Positions 38,515-46,344 of a stretch of DNA of 64,000 nt are shown piece by piece; the first letter of the stretch is position 1; the number at the start of each line of letters is the position of its first letter. The notes beneath the pieces are model-generated. The model was not told the origin of the DNA and did no database searches. It was given only the letters and a program-made list of their open reading frames with translations. Source of the stretch: Microcaldota archaeon (GTDB taxonomy: Archaea > Micrarchaeota > Micrarchaeia > Micrarchaeales > CABMGC01); NCBI GenBank assembly GCA_021818925.1, contig JAKASU010000001.1, forward strand, positions 522,911 through 586,910. Direction: 5' to 3'. The position numbers were made by a program, and so were the translations under genes.

Positions 38515-40320
38515 ATGCCAGGACTGACGCGATATGTTGAGAGGTTTAACGAGGACGAAAAACGCATACTTGGCGTATTCTTCACCAACAGCGACAAGAG
38601 CGTATTTGCGCTGAAAAACCTGCCTGAGGACACGAAGGCCGCGCTTTTCGCAAGATACTCGCGCTCATCGATGAGCATGCGAAGGCTCTTTCTGAAAGAG
38701 TTCGTAAGGGACCCGGAGACAGGCGAGTACTATGAGGGCTTCGAAGAGCACATAGGTGCATTGGAAAAAGCCTCAAAGTTTAGGGTCGGCGGTGCCAGAG
38801 CAGGCAAATTTATGGATGTGGTGTTCGCGCAGTACGGCGATGACTCTGTCATCGATTCGGCTTCAGGGCACGTAGCGCTTGAGGGCGTTGATCAGGTCAC
38901 CGCAAAGAAGATTGAGGATGGGAGGCTTGCCGGGTACATTGAAAAATCTTCAAGATACGTTGATTTCACGGCGCGGCTTGCGCTGGATTCCGAGGGGCTG
39001 ATTACAGGCCCGGCAAAGAACGGCGGTAGCTTCCTCTACAAGGAATATCCGGAAATAATGTACTCTTCTGTTGCTGGAACATACACGTACACGATGGACC
39101 TGTTGTTTAACGCAGTAATAGACATGCACGATGCGGTGTCAAGGCAGCTGCGGCAAGCAACCCCGATTGAAGAGCAGCTCTTCGAAATAAACGTGGGAGG
39201 GGAGAGGAGAAAGGTGGCCTTCAAAGACATAGCGTCAACAAACGGCATTGATGCTGAAAAGGAGGAAAAAAAAGCGCTTGCGGCCTACAATGTCTCTATA
39301 AAGGCAAAGACATTTGATCTTACAAGAGGCCCGCTCCCGGCCTCTACGATGACAAACCTAGGCTGGCACGCGTCATTCAGGAGTTTCGACCATTCACTGA
39401 TAAAAATGCTGGCGTCGGATTTTGCGCCCGACGCTGAGGCAGCTAACTTCTGCTACGAAGAGCTGGCTGCCCTTGAGCCTTCGTTGATCAAGAGGGTGAA
39501 GGGCTCGCACGGAATGCAGGAAGCGGAGTACCTTGCAGGCCAGAAGGAAAGGCTGCGCGCGCTTGCACGTGATGTCACCAGAGGTTTGAGGCCGAGGAGA
39601 ACTTATGATGCCGATCTTCTGCACAGGGATGACGATAGGCAGGCCTCTCTCGAGGTTGCGGCCGCGGCGCTCTACCCGTACACGAACGTTTCAATGAGTC
39701 AGCTGGAGGCCCGGCTTTACGAGCTTGAAGGCGCGGGAGACCGTGTCGTGTCGCGGGTAATAAAGGCCAGTGCCGAGGGGAGGACAAACAGGAGGCACAA
39801 GCTCCCCCGTGCCTTCGAGAATGCGCAGGTGATGTTTGAGTTTGAGGGCAATTTTGGGATATTCAGAGACCTGCAGAGAAACAGGTTCACTCTCCAGGAG
39901 AGGCAGAAGCTGACCACGGCGAACGGATACGACATGCCTCCGATAATCATAGATGCGGGCAGGGAGGGGTTGTTCAAAGACGCGATGGAAGCTTCGGACG
40001 CGCTGTACAAGGAACTAGTCCTCAGGAAACCGGCTTACGCAGAAACTGCGGTTACATTTGCGCACAGGGTGAAGTGGATAGCGACCTGCGACATAAGGCA
40101 GGCTGCGTGGTTCTTGGAACTGCGCAGCGGACCGCAGGGCCATCCGGATTATAGGAGGAGGGCCCAGCTTGCGTATAAGCAGTTGAACGAAACCTTGCCT
40201 ACGTTGGTGAACGATACGACGATGCAGTTTATCGACATGAATGAGTATCCGCTGGAAAGGCTGAGCGCGGCGCACAAGACAGAAGAAAAATTGGAGGCGT
40301 TGAAGCCAAAGCGGGCTTAG
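38515..40320 (+). CDS. Large two-domain ThyX-like protein
   Basis: A 601-residue protein that appears to be two ThyX-type units in tandem. ThyX makes dTMP with FAD and folate. The first half has YGDDSVIDSASGHVAL and a remnant of the RHRxxSxNExSxRY motif as GYIEKSSRY; the second has FEFEGNFGIFRDLQRNRFTLQERQ and NGYDMP, the usual C-terminal-type ThyX segment. Neither half has the complete signature, so catalysis is uncertain. Such double ThyX-like proteins of unknown role are known from bacteria and archaea. Its location near two Tmk genes and Dcd fits pyrimidine deoxynucleotide metabolism. The in-frame ATG at 38461 lies in the promoter and is rejected. Confidence 0.75.
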   Translation: MPGLTRYVERFNEDEKRILGVFFTNSDKSVFALKNLPEDTKAALFARYSRSSMSMRRLFLKEFVRDPETGEYYEGFEEHIGALEKASKFRVGGARAGKFMDVVFAQYGDDSVIDSASGHVALEGVDQVTAKKIEDGRLAGYIEKSSRYVDFTARLALDSEGLITGPAKNGGSFLYKEYPEIMYSSVAGTYTYTMDLLFNAVIDMHDAVSRQLRQATPIEEQLFEINVGGERRKVAFKDIASTNGIDAEKEEKKALAAYNVSIKAKTFDLTRGPLPASTMTNLGWHASFRSFDHSLIKMLASDFAPDAEAANFCYEELAALEPSLIKRVKGSHGMQEAEYLAGQKERLRALARDVTRGLRPRRTYDADLLHRDDDRQASLEVAAAALYPYTNVSMSQLEARLYELEGAGDRVVSRVIKASAEGRTNRRHKLPRAFENAQVMFEFEGNFGIFRDLQRNRFTLQERQKLTTANGYDMPPIIIDAGREGLFKDAMEASDALYKELVLRKPAYAETAVTFAHRVKWIATCDIRQAAWFLELRSGPQGHPDYRRRAQLAYKQLNETLPTLVNDTTMQFIDMNEYPLERLSAAHKTEEKLEALKPKRA

Positions 40321-40326
40321 CGAAGG

Positions 40327-40596
40327 CTAGCTTGCCTCGTACTGCTTCCACTCGCTGTGCTTCTCAAGGAAGTGGGGTATGTAAGGGCAGTCGGGCCTTA
40401 CCTTGAAGCCCTTTTCCTTTGCATACTCGAACGCCGCCGTTGCAAGCTCTTCAGCTATACCCTTCCCGCGGTCTTCGTCAGGGGTAAACGTGTGGTAGAA
40501 GCTAAGCGTCTTCGCGTCTACCTGTGAGTACAGCAGTTCGGCTGTGCCGTGCTGCGTCTTTGCGAAGAACCTCCCGGGCTCGTGTTTTATCTCCAT
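40327..40596 (-). CDS. GNAT-family N-acetyltransferase (NATD1/YjdJ-like)
   Basis: A compact 89-residue acetyltransferase. SQVDAKTLSFYHTFTPDEDRGKGIAEELATAAFEYAKEKG contains the acetyl-CoA-binding loop DRGKGIAEEL, and RPDCPYIPHFLEKHSEW matches the C-terminal YVxxYxxxHP-like motif of this small family. The substrate is unknown. It is convergent with the ThyX-like gene, six bases apart, and lies just downstream of tRNA-Gly on the same strand. Confidence 0.88.
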   Translation of the reverse strand: MEIKHEPGRFFAKTQHGTAELLYSQVDAKTLSFYHTFTPDEDRGKGIAEELATAAFEYAKEKGFKVRPDCPYIPHFLEKHSEWKQYEAS

Positions 40597-40605
40597 GTAA
40601 GTGCA

Positions 40606-40678
40606 TGCGCATGCCGGGATTTGAACCCGAGTTGATGCCTTGGGAAGGCATCGTCCTACCAGGCTAGACTACATGCGC
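40606..40678 (-). tRNA. tRNA-Gly(CCC)
   Basis: On the minus strand the acceptor GCGCATG pairs with CATGCGC, discriminator A. The anticodon stem ATGCC/GGCAT encloses TTCCCAA, giving anticodon CCC. The T arm is TCGGG-TTCAAAT-CCCGG. 73 bases, no intron. Confidence 0.93.
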
Positions 40679-40704
40679 CCGGTTTTAATTGGGCGCCGAG
40701 TATT

Positions 40705-41472
40705 TTATCTTATATAGCTCGTGTCCTCCTTTGGCTTGCTCTCTGAAGGGAAGGACATCATCTTCGTGTCGTCCAGCTCCTTTAGCATCCTCTCCGTCTC
40801 TCCGCTCAGCTTCTCTATGCTCCCGAGTTTTATCTCCCTGCCTATGACCTTGCCGACAACCCGGATGACCGCCTTGGCAGAGTTTGCGTCAACGTCGAGC
40901 ATCCCCGTCTCGCCCATGATGCACGCGGCTTCTATCTTGTGCTTCTTTGAGAAGGCAACTATCATGCCCGCTGAACCTAGAACAGACATCCCCGTAGCTT
41001 CCGTGGGGGTCACCCCGAGTTTCTTCATCTGCCCGACTGTGCTAGCATCAGTGCCGAGCCCGAACACGCGCGGTTCCTTGACGTACTGCGCACCCATGCT
41101 GTATCCGCCTATTGTGTATATTCTCCTGCCGCCAAGGTGCTTGAAGAACTCAACTATCTTCTCATTGACCTCGTACTGGCCCTCTGGGCTCAGCGGCTGT
41201 GCGTCGCCGAGGAGTATTACTATGTCGCTCTTGCCTTTTGCACCCTTTGAGAGATAGAACCTGTTGCTGACGAGCCTGAATGACCCTTTCTTCAGCATGA
41301 TTATCTGGTACGGGAAGTACGGGGAGTAAAGGGTGGCAAACTTCTTCGCCTTGAGCTCCTTCTTCAGGTGCTCTGCCACTAGGCTGCCTATGCTTCCTAT
41401 GCCCGGAAGCCCGACGAACAGTATGGGGTCGTTCAGCTTCGTCTTCTTGTAATATATCTTTGTTTCCCTCAT
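40705..41472 (-). CDS. PAC2 family protein (proteasome assembly chaperone-like)
   Basis: A 255-residue archaeal PAC2 protein, related to eukaryotic proteasome assembly chaperone 2. Seen: NDPILFVGLPGIGSIGSLVAEHL at the N-terminus, VILLGDAQPLSPEGQYEVNEKI, IYTIGGYSMG and GMSVLGSAGMIVAFSKKH. It is the last gene of the L44e-aIF2-alpha-PAC2 group conserved in archaea, seven bases after aIF2-alpha. Confidence 0.88.
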   Translation of the reverse strand: MRETKIYYKKTKLNDPILFVGLPGIGSIGSLVAEHLKKELKAKKFATLYSPYFPYQIIMLKKGSFRLVSNRFYLSKGAKGKSDIVILLGDAQPLSPEGQYEVNEKIVEFFKHLGGRRIYTIGGYSMGAQYVKEPRVFGLGTDASTVGQMKKLGVTPTEATGMSVLGSAGMIVAFSKKHKIEAACIMGETGMLDVDANSAKAVIRVVGKVIGREIKLGSIEKLSGETERMLKELDDTKMMSFPSESKPKEDTSYIR

Positions 41473-41479
41473 CCCACCA

Positions 41480-42226
41480 CTACCTCTTTATCGCGACGCT
41501 CAGCGTGCTCTTATACTTCTCTAACACCCTTTCTGCCTCCTTTATCTTGCCCTCTACAGCAGGGTAGCTCGGCCCCTTGGCCGTAAGCTTGTAGTGCGGC
41601 GCGCCCTCGTACAGTACGTCGACGCCGAGCGCCTCTACCTCTGAGAATGCCTTCTTTATCGTGCCGACGCTGCCTTTCCCCCCCAGCGCCCTAAGCTCCA
41701 CCGAATAGCCAACCTCATACTCCTTTGGTTTTACGTTCTTTGCAAGTATCTCATCGTATGCCTTCTTGACATCTGAGTCTAACACGCCTGCGGGCATCTT
41801 GCCCTCAACTGTAAGGTCAAGGAGCTCAGAGTACGTCTTCACGACCTGAGCGGCCTTCTTTTTTATCTCGTCGGTTTTGCTCTCTTTGTGAGCCGCCTGT
41901 ATGGCCTGCGTGAAGAATTTCTCGGCGCGCTTCTCAAGGTTGTACTCGTTTATCTTGTCCTTCTTCTCTTTCGATGTGACCTTCTTCAGCGAAACGTCAA
42001 GCGCCCTCTTTGTCTGGTCAACGAAGACCACCTTCGCTACGTCGCGCTGGCCCTCCCTTATGAACTCGTGTATGTTTTTGATCCATCCGCTCGCGACCTC
42101 GCTTATTGGCAGATAGGCGTCGGCCTTGTACTCGACGAGCTCGCAGTATGCTCCGTACGGCATTATCTTCGTTATGTTTACCAGTATAATCTCTCCCATG
42201 TCAGGGAGCTCCTTCTGCGCTATCAA
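41480..42226 (-). CDS. Translation initiation factor 2 subunit alpha
   Basis: aIF2-alpha joins the heterotrimer that brings initiator tRNA to the ribosome. The 248-residue protein has an N-terminal S1 domain (GEIILVNITKIMPYGAYCELVEY then AYLPISEVASGWIKNIHEF), a helical domain, and the C-terminal alpha/beta domain (SVGTIKKAFSEVEALGV and YKLTAKGPSY). In most archaea the S27e gene lies between L44e and this gene and Nop10 after it; both are absent here. Confidence 0.94.
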   Translation of the reverse strand: MIAQKELPDMGEIILVNITKIMPYGAYCELVEYKADAYLPISEVASGWIKNIHEFIREGQRDVAKVVFVDQTKRALDVSLKKVTSKEKKDKINEYNLEKRAEKFFTQAIQAAHKESKTDEIKKKAAQVVKTYSELLDLTVEGKMPAGVLDSDVKKAYDEILAKNVKPKEYEVGYSVELRALGGKGSVGTIKKAFSEVEALGVDVLYEGAPHYKLTAKGPSYPAVEGKIKEAERVLEKYKSTLSVAIKR

Positions 42227-42230
42227 ATAG

Positions 42231-42512
42231 TCACCTCTTCACTTCGACCTTCTTCTTCGTCCTTCCGAAAAGCGCCCTCTGGACTGTTTTCTTGCATACG
42301 GTGCACTGGAGCAGCAGCACCTGCCTCTTCCCAAGCTTCTTGGCCCTGACCTTCGGCTCTACGCTGCCTACGTATCCCTTGATGGACCTGTTGTGCGCAA
42401 GCGTATGCCACGCCAGGCCCCTCGGCGCTTTCTTCGAGAAGACGCTCACTTTGTGGGGCGTGTGCTTGTTGCAGTACGGGCAATAGGCCATTATCTGGTT
42501 CTCTATCTTCAT
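42231..42512 (-). CDS. 50S ribosomal protein L44e
   Basis: Zinc-binding E-site protein of the archaeal large subunit. The 93-residue product has CPYCNKHTPHKVS with the first cysteine pair, the tRNA-contact loop, and LLLQCTVCKKTVQRALFGRTKK with the second pair. It lies four bases upstream of aIF2-alpha. Ten bases separate it from the GINS gene. Confidence 0.94.
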   Translation of the reverse strand: MKIENQIMAYCPYCNKHTPHKVSVFSKKAPRGLAWHTLAHNRSIKGYVGSVEPKVRAKKLGKRQVLLLQCTVCKKTVQRALFGRTKKKVEVKR

Positions 42513-42519
42513 AAGCTCA

Positions 42520-43020
42520 CTACACTACAATCTCTCCTATCTTGTTCTTTATAATGAACTCGACATCGTTGCTGCTGGATATCTCGACCACCTCACCCTG
42601 CTTGAACGGGCCTATCTTGTTGCCCTTTGAGGTAAGAACCTCAGGGATATCGGACGTGATCTTTAGCTTTGATACCTTTGCCTGCGTGTTGTTCTTGTTT
42701 AGTATTAGGAAGATTTCATTATATAGGCTTTCCTCTTCTTCTGGAACTGATGGTGGGAGCGGCTTGTTGTAAGCGATATAGAGGAGTATCTTCTGCCTCC
42801 TTTTGTCCTTCAGGGAAGAGAGTAGTTTCTTCGAGTTTTCCAGCTGCTTCGCGGCGTCCTCGCTCGCCGGCTGTTTTGAGAGCGCGAAAAGGTGACTGTT
42901 GGCCTGAGAGTAGAAATCGTGCTGAAGTTGCTGCAGCTCTCCTGTGGCCTTCTCCTGTTGCAGTAGGGAAAAAAGAAACTCTGTTGATATTGTTAGAGGC
43001 AGGCAAACACCGATGACCAT
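42520..43020 (-). CDS. GINS complex subunit (Gins51/15 type)
   Basis: GINS links MCM helicase and primase at the replication fork. The 166-residue protein has the A domain with LQQLQHDFYSQANSHLF and KLLSSLKDKRRQKILLYIA, then a linker and the small C-terminal B domain (KITSDIPEVLTSKGNKIGPFKQGEVVEI, cut here to GPFKQGEVVEI). Domain order A-B identifies the Gins51/15 type. It heads the L44e-aIF2-alpha-PAC2 operon. Confidence 0.85.
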   Translation of the reverse strand: MVIGVCLPLTISTEFLFSLLQQEKATGELQQLQHDFYSQANSHLFALSKQPASEDAAKQLENSKKLLSSLKDKRRQKILLYIAYNKPLPPSVPEEEESLYNEIFLILNKNNTQAKVSKLKITSDIPEVLTSKGNKIGPFKQGEVVEISSSNDVEFIIKNKIGEIVV

Positions 43021-43147
43021 GCGGTTCCACTATTAATTTTCTGAACTTTTTATTAATACTTGCTGCAAGGTTACAATTATCATCATACATATAACTGCAT
43101 AAAAGTAAACGATTAGTGGAATTGAACCGTCCCCTGAAACTGTGAAA

Positions 43148-43222
43148 TAGCGAGGGGAAGATTTGAACTTCCGATCTTCGGGTTATGAGCCCGACGGGTA
43201 CTCCAGGCTACCCTACCTCGCT
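43148..43222 (-). tRNA. Initiator tRNA-Met(CAT)
   Basis: On the minus strand the acceptor AGCGAGG pairs with CCTCGCT (A1-U72), discriminator A. The anticodon stem TCGGG/CCCGA, with three G-C pairs next to the loop CTCATAA, marks an initiator. The T arm is GGAAG-TTCAAAT-CTTCC. 75 bases, no intron. Confidence 0.93.
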
Positions 43223-43266
43223 ATGCAAAAGAATGACCTGTTAATGTATAAAAAGCTTCAAACGAG

Positions 43267-43650
43267 CTACTGTCTACTCTTTCCTTCGGGCATTATGAGA
43301 AACAGCCTAACTGCTTTCAAAGCGTCCTCGTTAGTTTCTGTTTTGGGCATTCCAGACAGGCGCTCCTCAACGCCCTTTGCGAACCTCAACGTGCGGAGCC
43401 TCACCGTCTCTTTCAGCGATTCTCTTTCCGCAGGGCTGCACATTCTTTCCGCCAACGGCATGGTTCTGCCTTGGATTTGCACCCAATACTCTATAGATCG
43501 CTTTCTCTCCGGGCTGTGTTTCTCATCGTCAGCCCACACAACATGCAATTGTTCGTCTATGGCAGTAGCAAGCGTAGTTTCTTGGCAGTCGTGCTTCACA
43601 ACCCGAATTCCGACACGTCCCCATGCCGGTATGACGTGCCCAGAAACCAC
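43267..43650 (-). CDS. Hypothetical protein (127 aa)
   Basis: I do not recognise it. The GTG start at 43650 has a good ribosome-binding site (AAGGTGA, four bases before). The product starts with a beta-rich part (VSGHVIPAWGRVGIRVVKHDC) and continues into a long charged helical part (AERESLKETVRLRTLRFAKGVEERL). Two cysteines are far apart. It lies nine bases downstream of the TFE gene on the same strand, and so may be cotranscribed with this transcription factor. Confidence 0.65.
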   Translation of the reverse strand: MVSGHVIPAWGRVGIRVVKHDCQETTLATAIDEQLHVVWADDEKHSPERKRSIEYWVQIQGRTMPLAERMCSPAERESLKETVRLRTLRFAKGVEERLSGMPKTETNEDALKAVRLFLIMPEGKSRQ

Positions 43651-43659
43651 AACTTCACC

Positions 43660-44400
43660 TTAAACAGGAGCAGCGGTAATTCCCTTGTCGTTGCTTGTAG
43701 AAGCCTCCTCAAAAAGTACCCTGGCCTCCTCCTTGCTCATCTGCTTTAGCGCCTTCCCGCAACCCTCGCATTTGAACTGGCTCTCAAATGCAGCATCGAA
43801 AGGCAGTATGACCTTCGCCTCCTCATAGCATTTTCCGCAGTAGAAGAAGTCGTTGCAGTTCTCAGGCATCTTGTAACCATCCCCAGGCTTTGAATTCACA
43901 GCGTTCTGATGCAGTTCTGTCAGCTTCTCGCCGTCGAGGTACCACTTAAACGTTAGCCAGCCCTTGCTGTCCTTATTGGTGTCGTACCTAGCCACTCCGT
44001 AGCTGTCAAGCACGTTTAGCACGCGCCTTACCTCATTTATCTTCACGTTCAGGTCCGCTGCAATCTTCTCATCGGTTTGTGGCTCGTTAAGCATCTTTAT
44101 TACGCTTATGGCTTTCTTGCCTATGTTCTTTGATATAAAATCAGCAAAAACAGCATTGTCCAGAAGTCCCTCAACCCTGAGCCTTTCGTTCTCAGCCGCC
44201 TCCAAATCCAGCTTCGCCTGTTCTTTTAGAGCCTTCTTCTGAGCCTTCAGCTTCAGTTCCCTCCTTGCCTCAAGGCGCATCTTCTTCACGCGCACGCTCA
44301 TGGGGTGTGTTTTCCTCGCATTCACATGCGCAGTATTCCTAGTTCCAGCGTTGGCCTTCTTGCCCTTTGGCATCCTTACACGACCGGTCTTCTTGTTCAT
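43660..44400 (-). CDS. Transcription factor E alpha (TFE) with basic N-terminal extension
   Basis: TFE stabilises the open complex at archaeal promoters. The 246-residue protein has the winged helix at about 85-160 (AISVIKMLNEPQTDEKIAADLN and VLDSYGVARYDTNKD) and a zinc ribbon (FYCGKCYEEAK and FKCEGCGKAL) near 190-222. Residues 1-75 form an extra strongly basic, probably helical region (KKMRLEARRELKLKAQKKALKEQ) not found in most archaeal TFE, which could bind nucleic acid. The C-terminal acidic tail is short. Confidence 0.88.
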   Translation of the reverse strand: MNKKTGRVRMPKGKKANAGTRNTAHVNARKTHPMSVRVKKMRLEARRELKLKAQKKALKEQAKLDLEAAENERLRVEGLLDNAVFADFISKNIGKKAISVIKMLNEPQTDEKIAADLNVKINEVRRVLNVLDSYGVARYDTNKDSKGWLTFKWYLDGEKLTELHQNAVNSKPGDGYKMPENCNDFFYCGKCYEEAKVILPFDAAFESQFKCEGCGKALKQMSKEEARVLFEEASTSNDKGITAAPV

Positions 44401-44432
44401 ATAATACGCACCACACTAATAAATAACCGCTT

Positions 44433-44618
44433 TTATACAGGCCTCTTCCTCACAATTCCGTGAACGACGTCAACATCAACCTTCTGTTCTTTACGCAGGT
44501 TCTTGATTATGGTCTCCCTTGAGAGGCCCGTGTCTCTTTGCATCCATGCTATACTTGTCTCCTCGTTGTACGAAAGCGCGTCTACCGCCCTCTTTAATTT
44601 GTCACCGTTGTCTGCCAT
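44433..44618 (-). CDS. Small helix-turn-helix protein (61 aa)
   Basis: A 61-residue protein with one predicted helix-turn-helix: SIAWMQRDTGLSRETIIKNLRKEQ, followed by a short beta end (VDVVHGIVRKRPV). The frame is open to 44675, but the ATG at 44618 sits about 40 bases after a clear TATA box (TATATATAAA on the minus strand), so it is preferred. It lies 32 bases upstream of the TFE gene on the same strand and may be cotranscribed. Its target is unknown. Confidence 0.6.
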   Translation of the reverse strand: MADNGDKLKRAVDALSYNEETSIAWMQRDTGLSRETIIKNLRKEQKVDVDVVHGIVRKRPV

Positions 44619-44766
44619 AGCACCACAGCTAATAATATGCGTTTCCTTATATATAAAGGGTTTCTTATTTTGCATAATACAGACAAAGTCCTGTTATTTT
44701 GCTACTTTACCCTCTTCTGTCGCCAATATGTATTATGCATCTCCTGATATTTAAACAATTCGAGAG

Positions 44767-44841
44767 CGGGCTCGGTGGGATTTGAACCCACGACTTGCTG
44801 GTTAAGAGCCAGCCACTCTGACCAATCTGAGTTACGAGCCC
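44767..44841 (-). tRNA. tRNA-Lys(CTT)
   Basis: On the minus strand the acceptor GGGCTCG pairs with CGAGCCC, discriminator G. The D arm is ACTC/GAGT, the anticodon stem GCTGG/CCAGC with loop CTCTTAA, anticodon CTT. The T arm is GTGGG-TTCAAAT-CCCAC. 75 bases, no intron. Confidence 0.94.
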
Positions 44842-44851
44842 AAAATAGGGG

Positions 44852-46189
44852 TCACTTGACCCTTGCCCTTACAAACTTCTCTATTAAAGAATCAAATTCC
44901 TTTCCATGTGGGCGTATCTCATAGGAAACCTGGACTATCGGCTTGTTGGAGTTTATGATGTTCCTTAGGTTGGTCGGCGTTGCCGAAAGGACGATGTCAC
45001 AGTCGGCCTTGTTGACCGTGGCCTCGAGGTCACGTATCTGTTTTGCGCTGTAGCCCATGGCTGGGAGCTCCTTGTCAAGGGCCGGGTACTTGGCAAATGT
45101 GTCTTTTATCGTGCCCGTTGCGTATCTCTTGGCATCGGCCACCCTCGACACTCCGTACTTCTTGGCTGCCACGGTGGCCGCTCCGAATCTCATGTTTCCA
45201 TGGGTTATTGTAGGGCCGTCCTCAACAAGCAACGCGCTGCTGCCCTTAACCAGAGATGGATTGTCCACGCTGACCGCAGAGTCCGCAAGGATCATCTTCG
45301 CCTTGCCATTTATCCTTTCAAGGTTGCGCTTGACCGTGGTGATCTCATCAGCGCTCGCCGAGTTCACCTTGTTTACCAGCAGCACGTCTGCTGCTCTCGC
45401 ACACACCTCTCCAGGATAGTAGGAAACCTCGTTTCCAGCCCGCAGCGGGTCAACAACAGTTATCATGAGGTCCGGCTTGATGAATGGCATGTCGTTGTTT
45501 CCGCCGTCCCAGATCACAAGATCCGCCTCCTTCTCCGCCTTTCTCAGTATCCTCTCGTAGTCGACCCCGGAATAAACGATAAATCCGTTCTTTATGTGCG
45601 GCTCGTAGTCTTCCCTCTCCTCTATAGTGGTCTTGTACTTCACCAGGTCTTTTAGCGTAGCAAACCTCTGCACAGCCTGCTCCTTCAGGTCGCCGTACGG
45701 CATAGGGTGCCTTATTATTACGGTCCTTACCCCGTTATCGCGCAACAGCCGCGAAACGTACCTTGTGGTGGGGCTCTTTCCCGAACCCGTCCTTACCGCG
45801 CATATGGCGATGACCGGTTTTGTCGACCTTAGCATCTGCGCTTCCGGATTGAAGAGCACAAAGTCGGCCCCGCACGCGTTCACCAAGCTGCTCTTCTCCA
45901 TGACGGTCTGGTACGGGAGGTCGCTGTAGGCAAGCGAGCACGCATCTGCCTTCAGCCTCTTTATCAGCCGTGGCAGCTCGGCCTCGTCATAGATCTTTAT
46001 GCCCTTCGGATACAGTTTCCCGCTCAGCTCCTTCGGATATACCCTGTTTGCTATGAACGGTATCTGCGTTGCGGTAAAAGCCACGACCTCATACGAAGGG
46101 TTGTCCCTAAATAATGTGTTGAACTGGTGGAAGTCCCTTCCCGCGGCCCCCATTATGATAATTCTCTCCCTTTTCAAATACTCCTCCAA
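44852..46189 (-). CDS. Cyclic 2,3-diphosphoglycerate synthetase-like P-loop protein
   Basis: A 445-residue protein resembling archaeal cyclic 2,3-diphosphoglycerate synthetase, which makes a compatible solute and phosphate store; related proteins are simply called GTPases. Seen: RIIIMGAAGRDFHQFN at the N-terminus (Rossmann-like), the P-loop AVRTGSGKSPTTRYVSRLL near 153, DLVIWDGGNNDMPF, and VDPLRAGNEVSYYPGE. The gene is divergent from gyrB with a gap of about 140 bases that holds the gyrB TATA box. Confidence 0.75.
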   Translation of the reverse strand: MEEYLKRERIIIMGAAGRDFHQFNTLFRDNPSYEVVAFTATQIPFIANRVYPKELSGKLYPKGIKIYDEAELPRLIKRLKADACSLAYSDLPYQTVMEKSSLVNACGADFVLFNPEAQMLRSTKPVIAICAVRTGSGKSPTTRYVSRLLRDNGVRTVIIRHPMPYGDLKEQAVQRFATLKDLVKYKTTIEEREDYEPHIKNGFIVYSGVDYERILRKAEKEADLVIWDGGNNDMPFIKPDLMITVVDPLRAGNEVSYYPGEVCARAADVLLVNKVNSASADEITTVKRNLERINGKAKMILADSAVSVDNPSLVKGSSALLVEDGPTITHGNMRFGAATVAAKKYGVSRVADAKRYATGTIKDTFAKYPALDKELPAMGYSAKQIRDLEATVNKADCDIVLSATPTNLRNIINSNKPIVQVSYEIRPHGKEFDSLIEKFVRARVK

Positions 46190-46295
46190 TCAGATTGGCA
46201 CACGAAAATATAATACCTTTTAGGGGGTTCGTTTCAGCGCAAAGGAACGGCATTTTACGAGGACAATTTTTCGACGACAAAACGCCCCCAGAAGC

Positions 46296-46303
46296 TTTAT
46301 ATT
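46296..46303 (+). promoter_or_regulatory. TATA box of gyrBA
   Basis: TTTATATT lies 31-38 bases before GTG 46330 and 46-53 bases before ATG 46345, predicting transcription from about 46325. It rules out the open frame's earlier start at 46195. Confidence 0.6.
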
Positions 46304-46344
46304 GCTTAAACAGCCATTACACTAACAGGGTGCCAGTCGATTTC

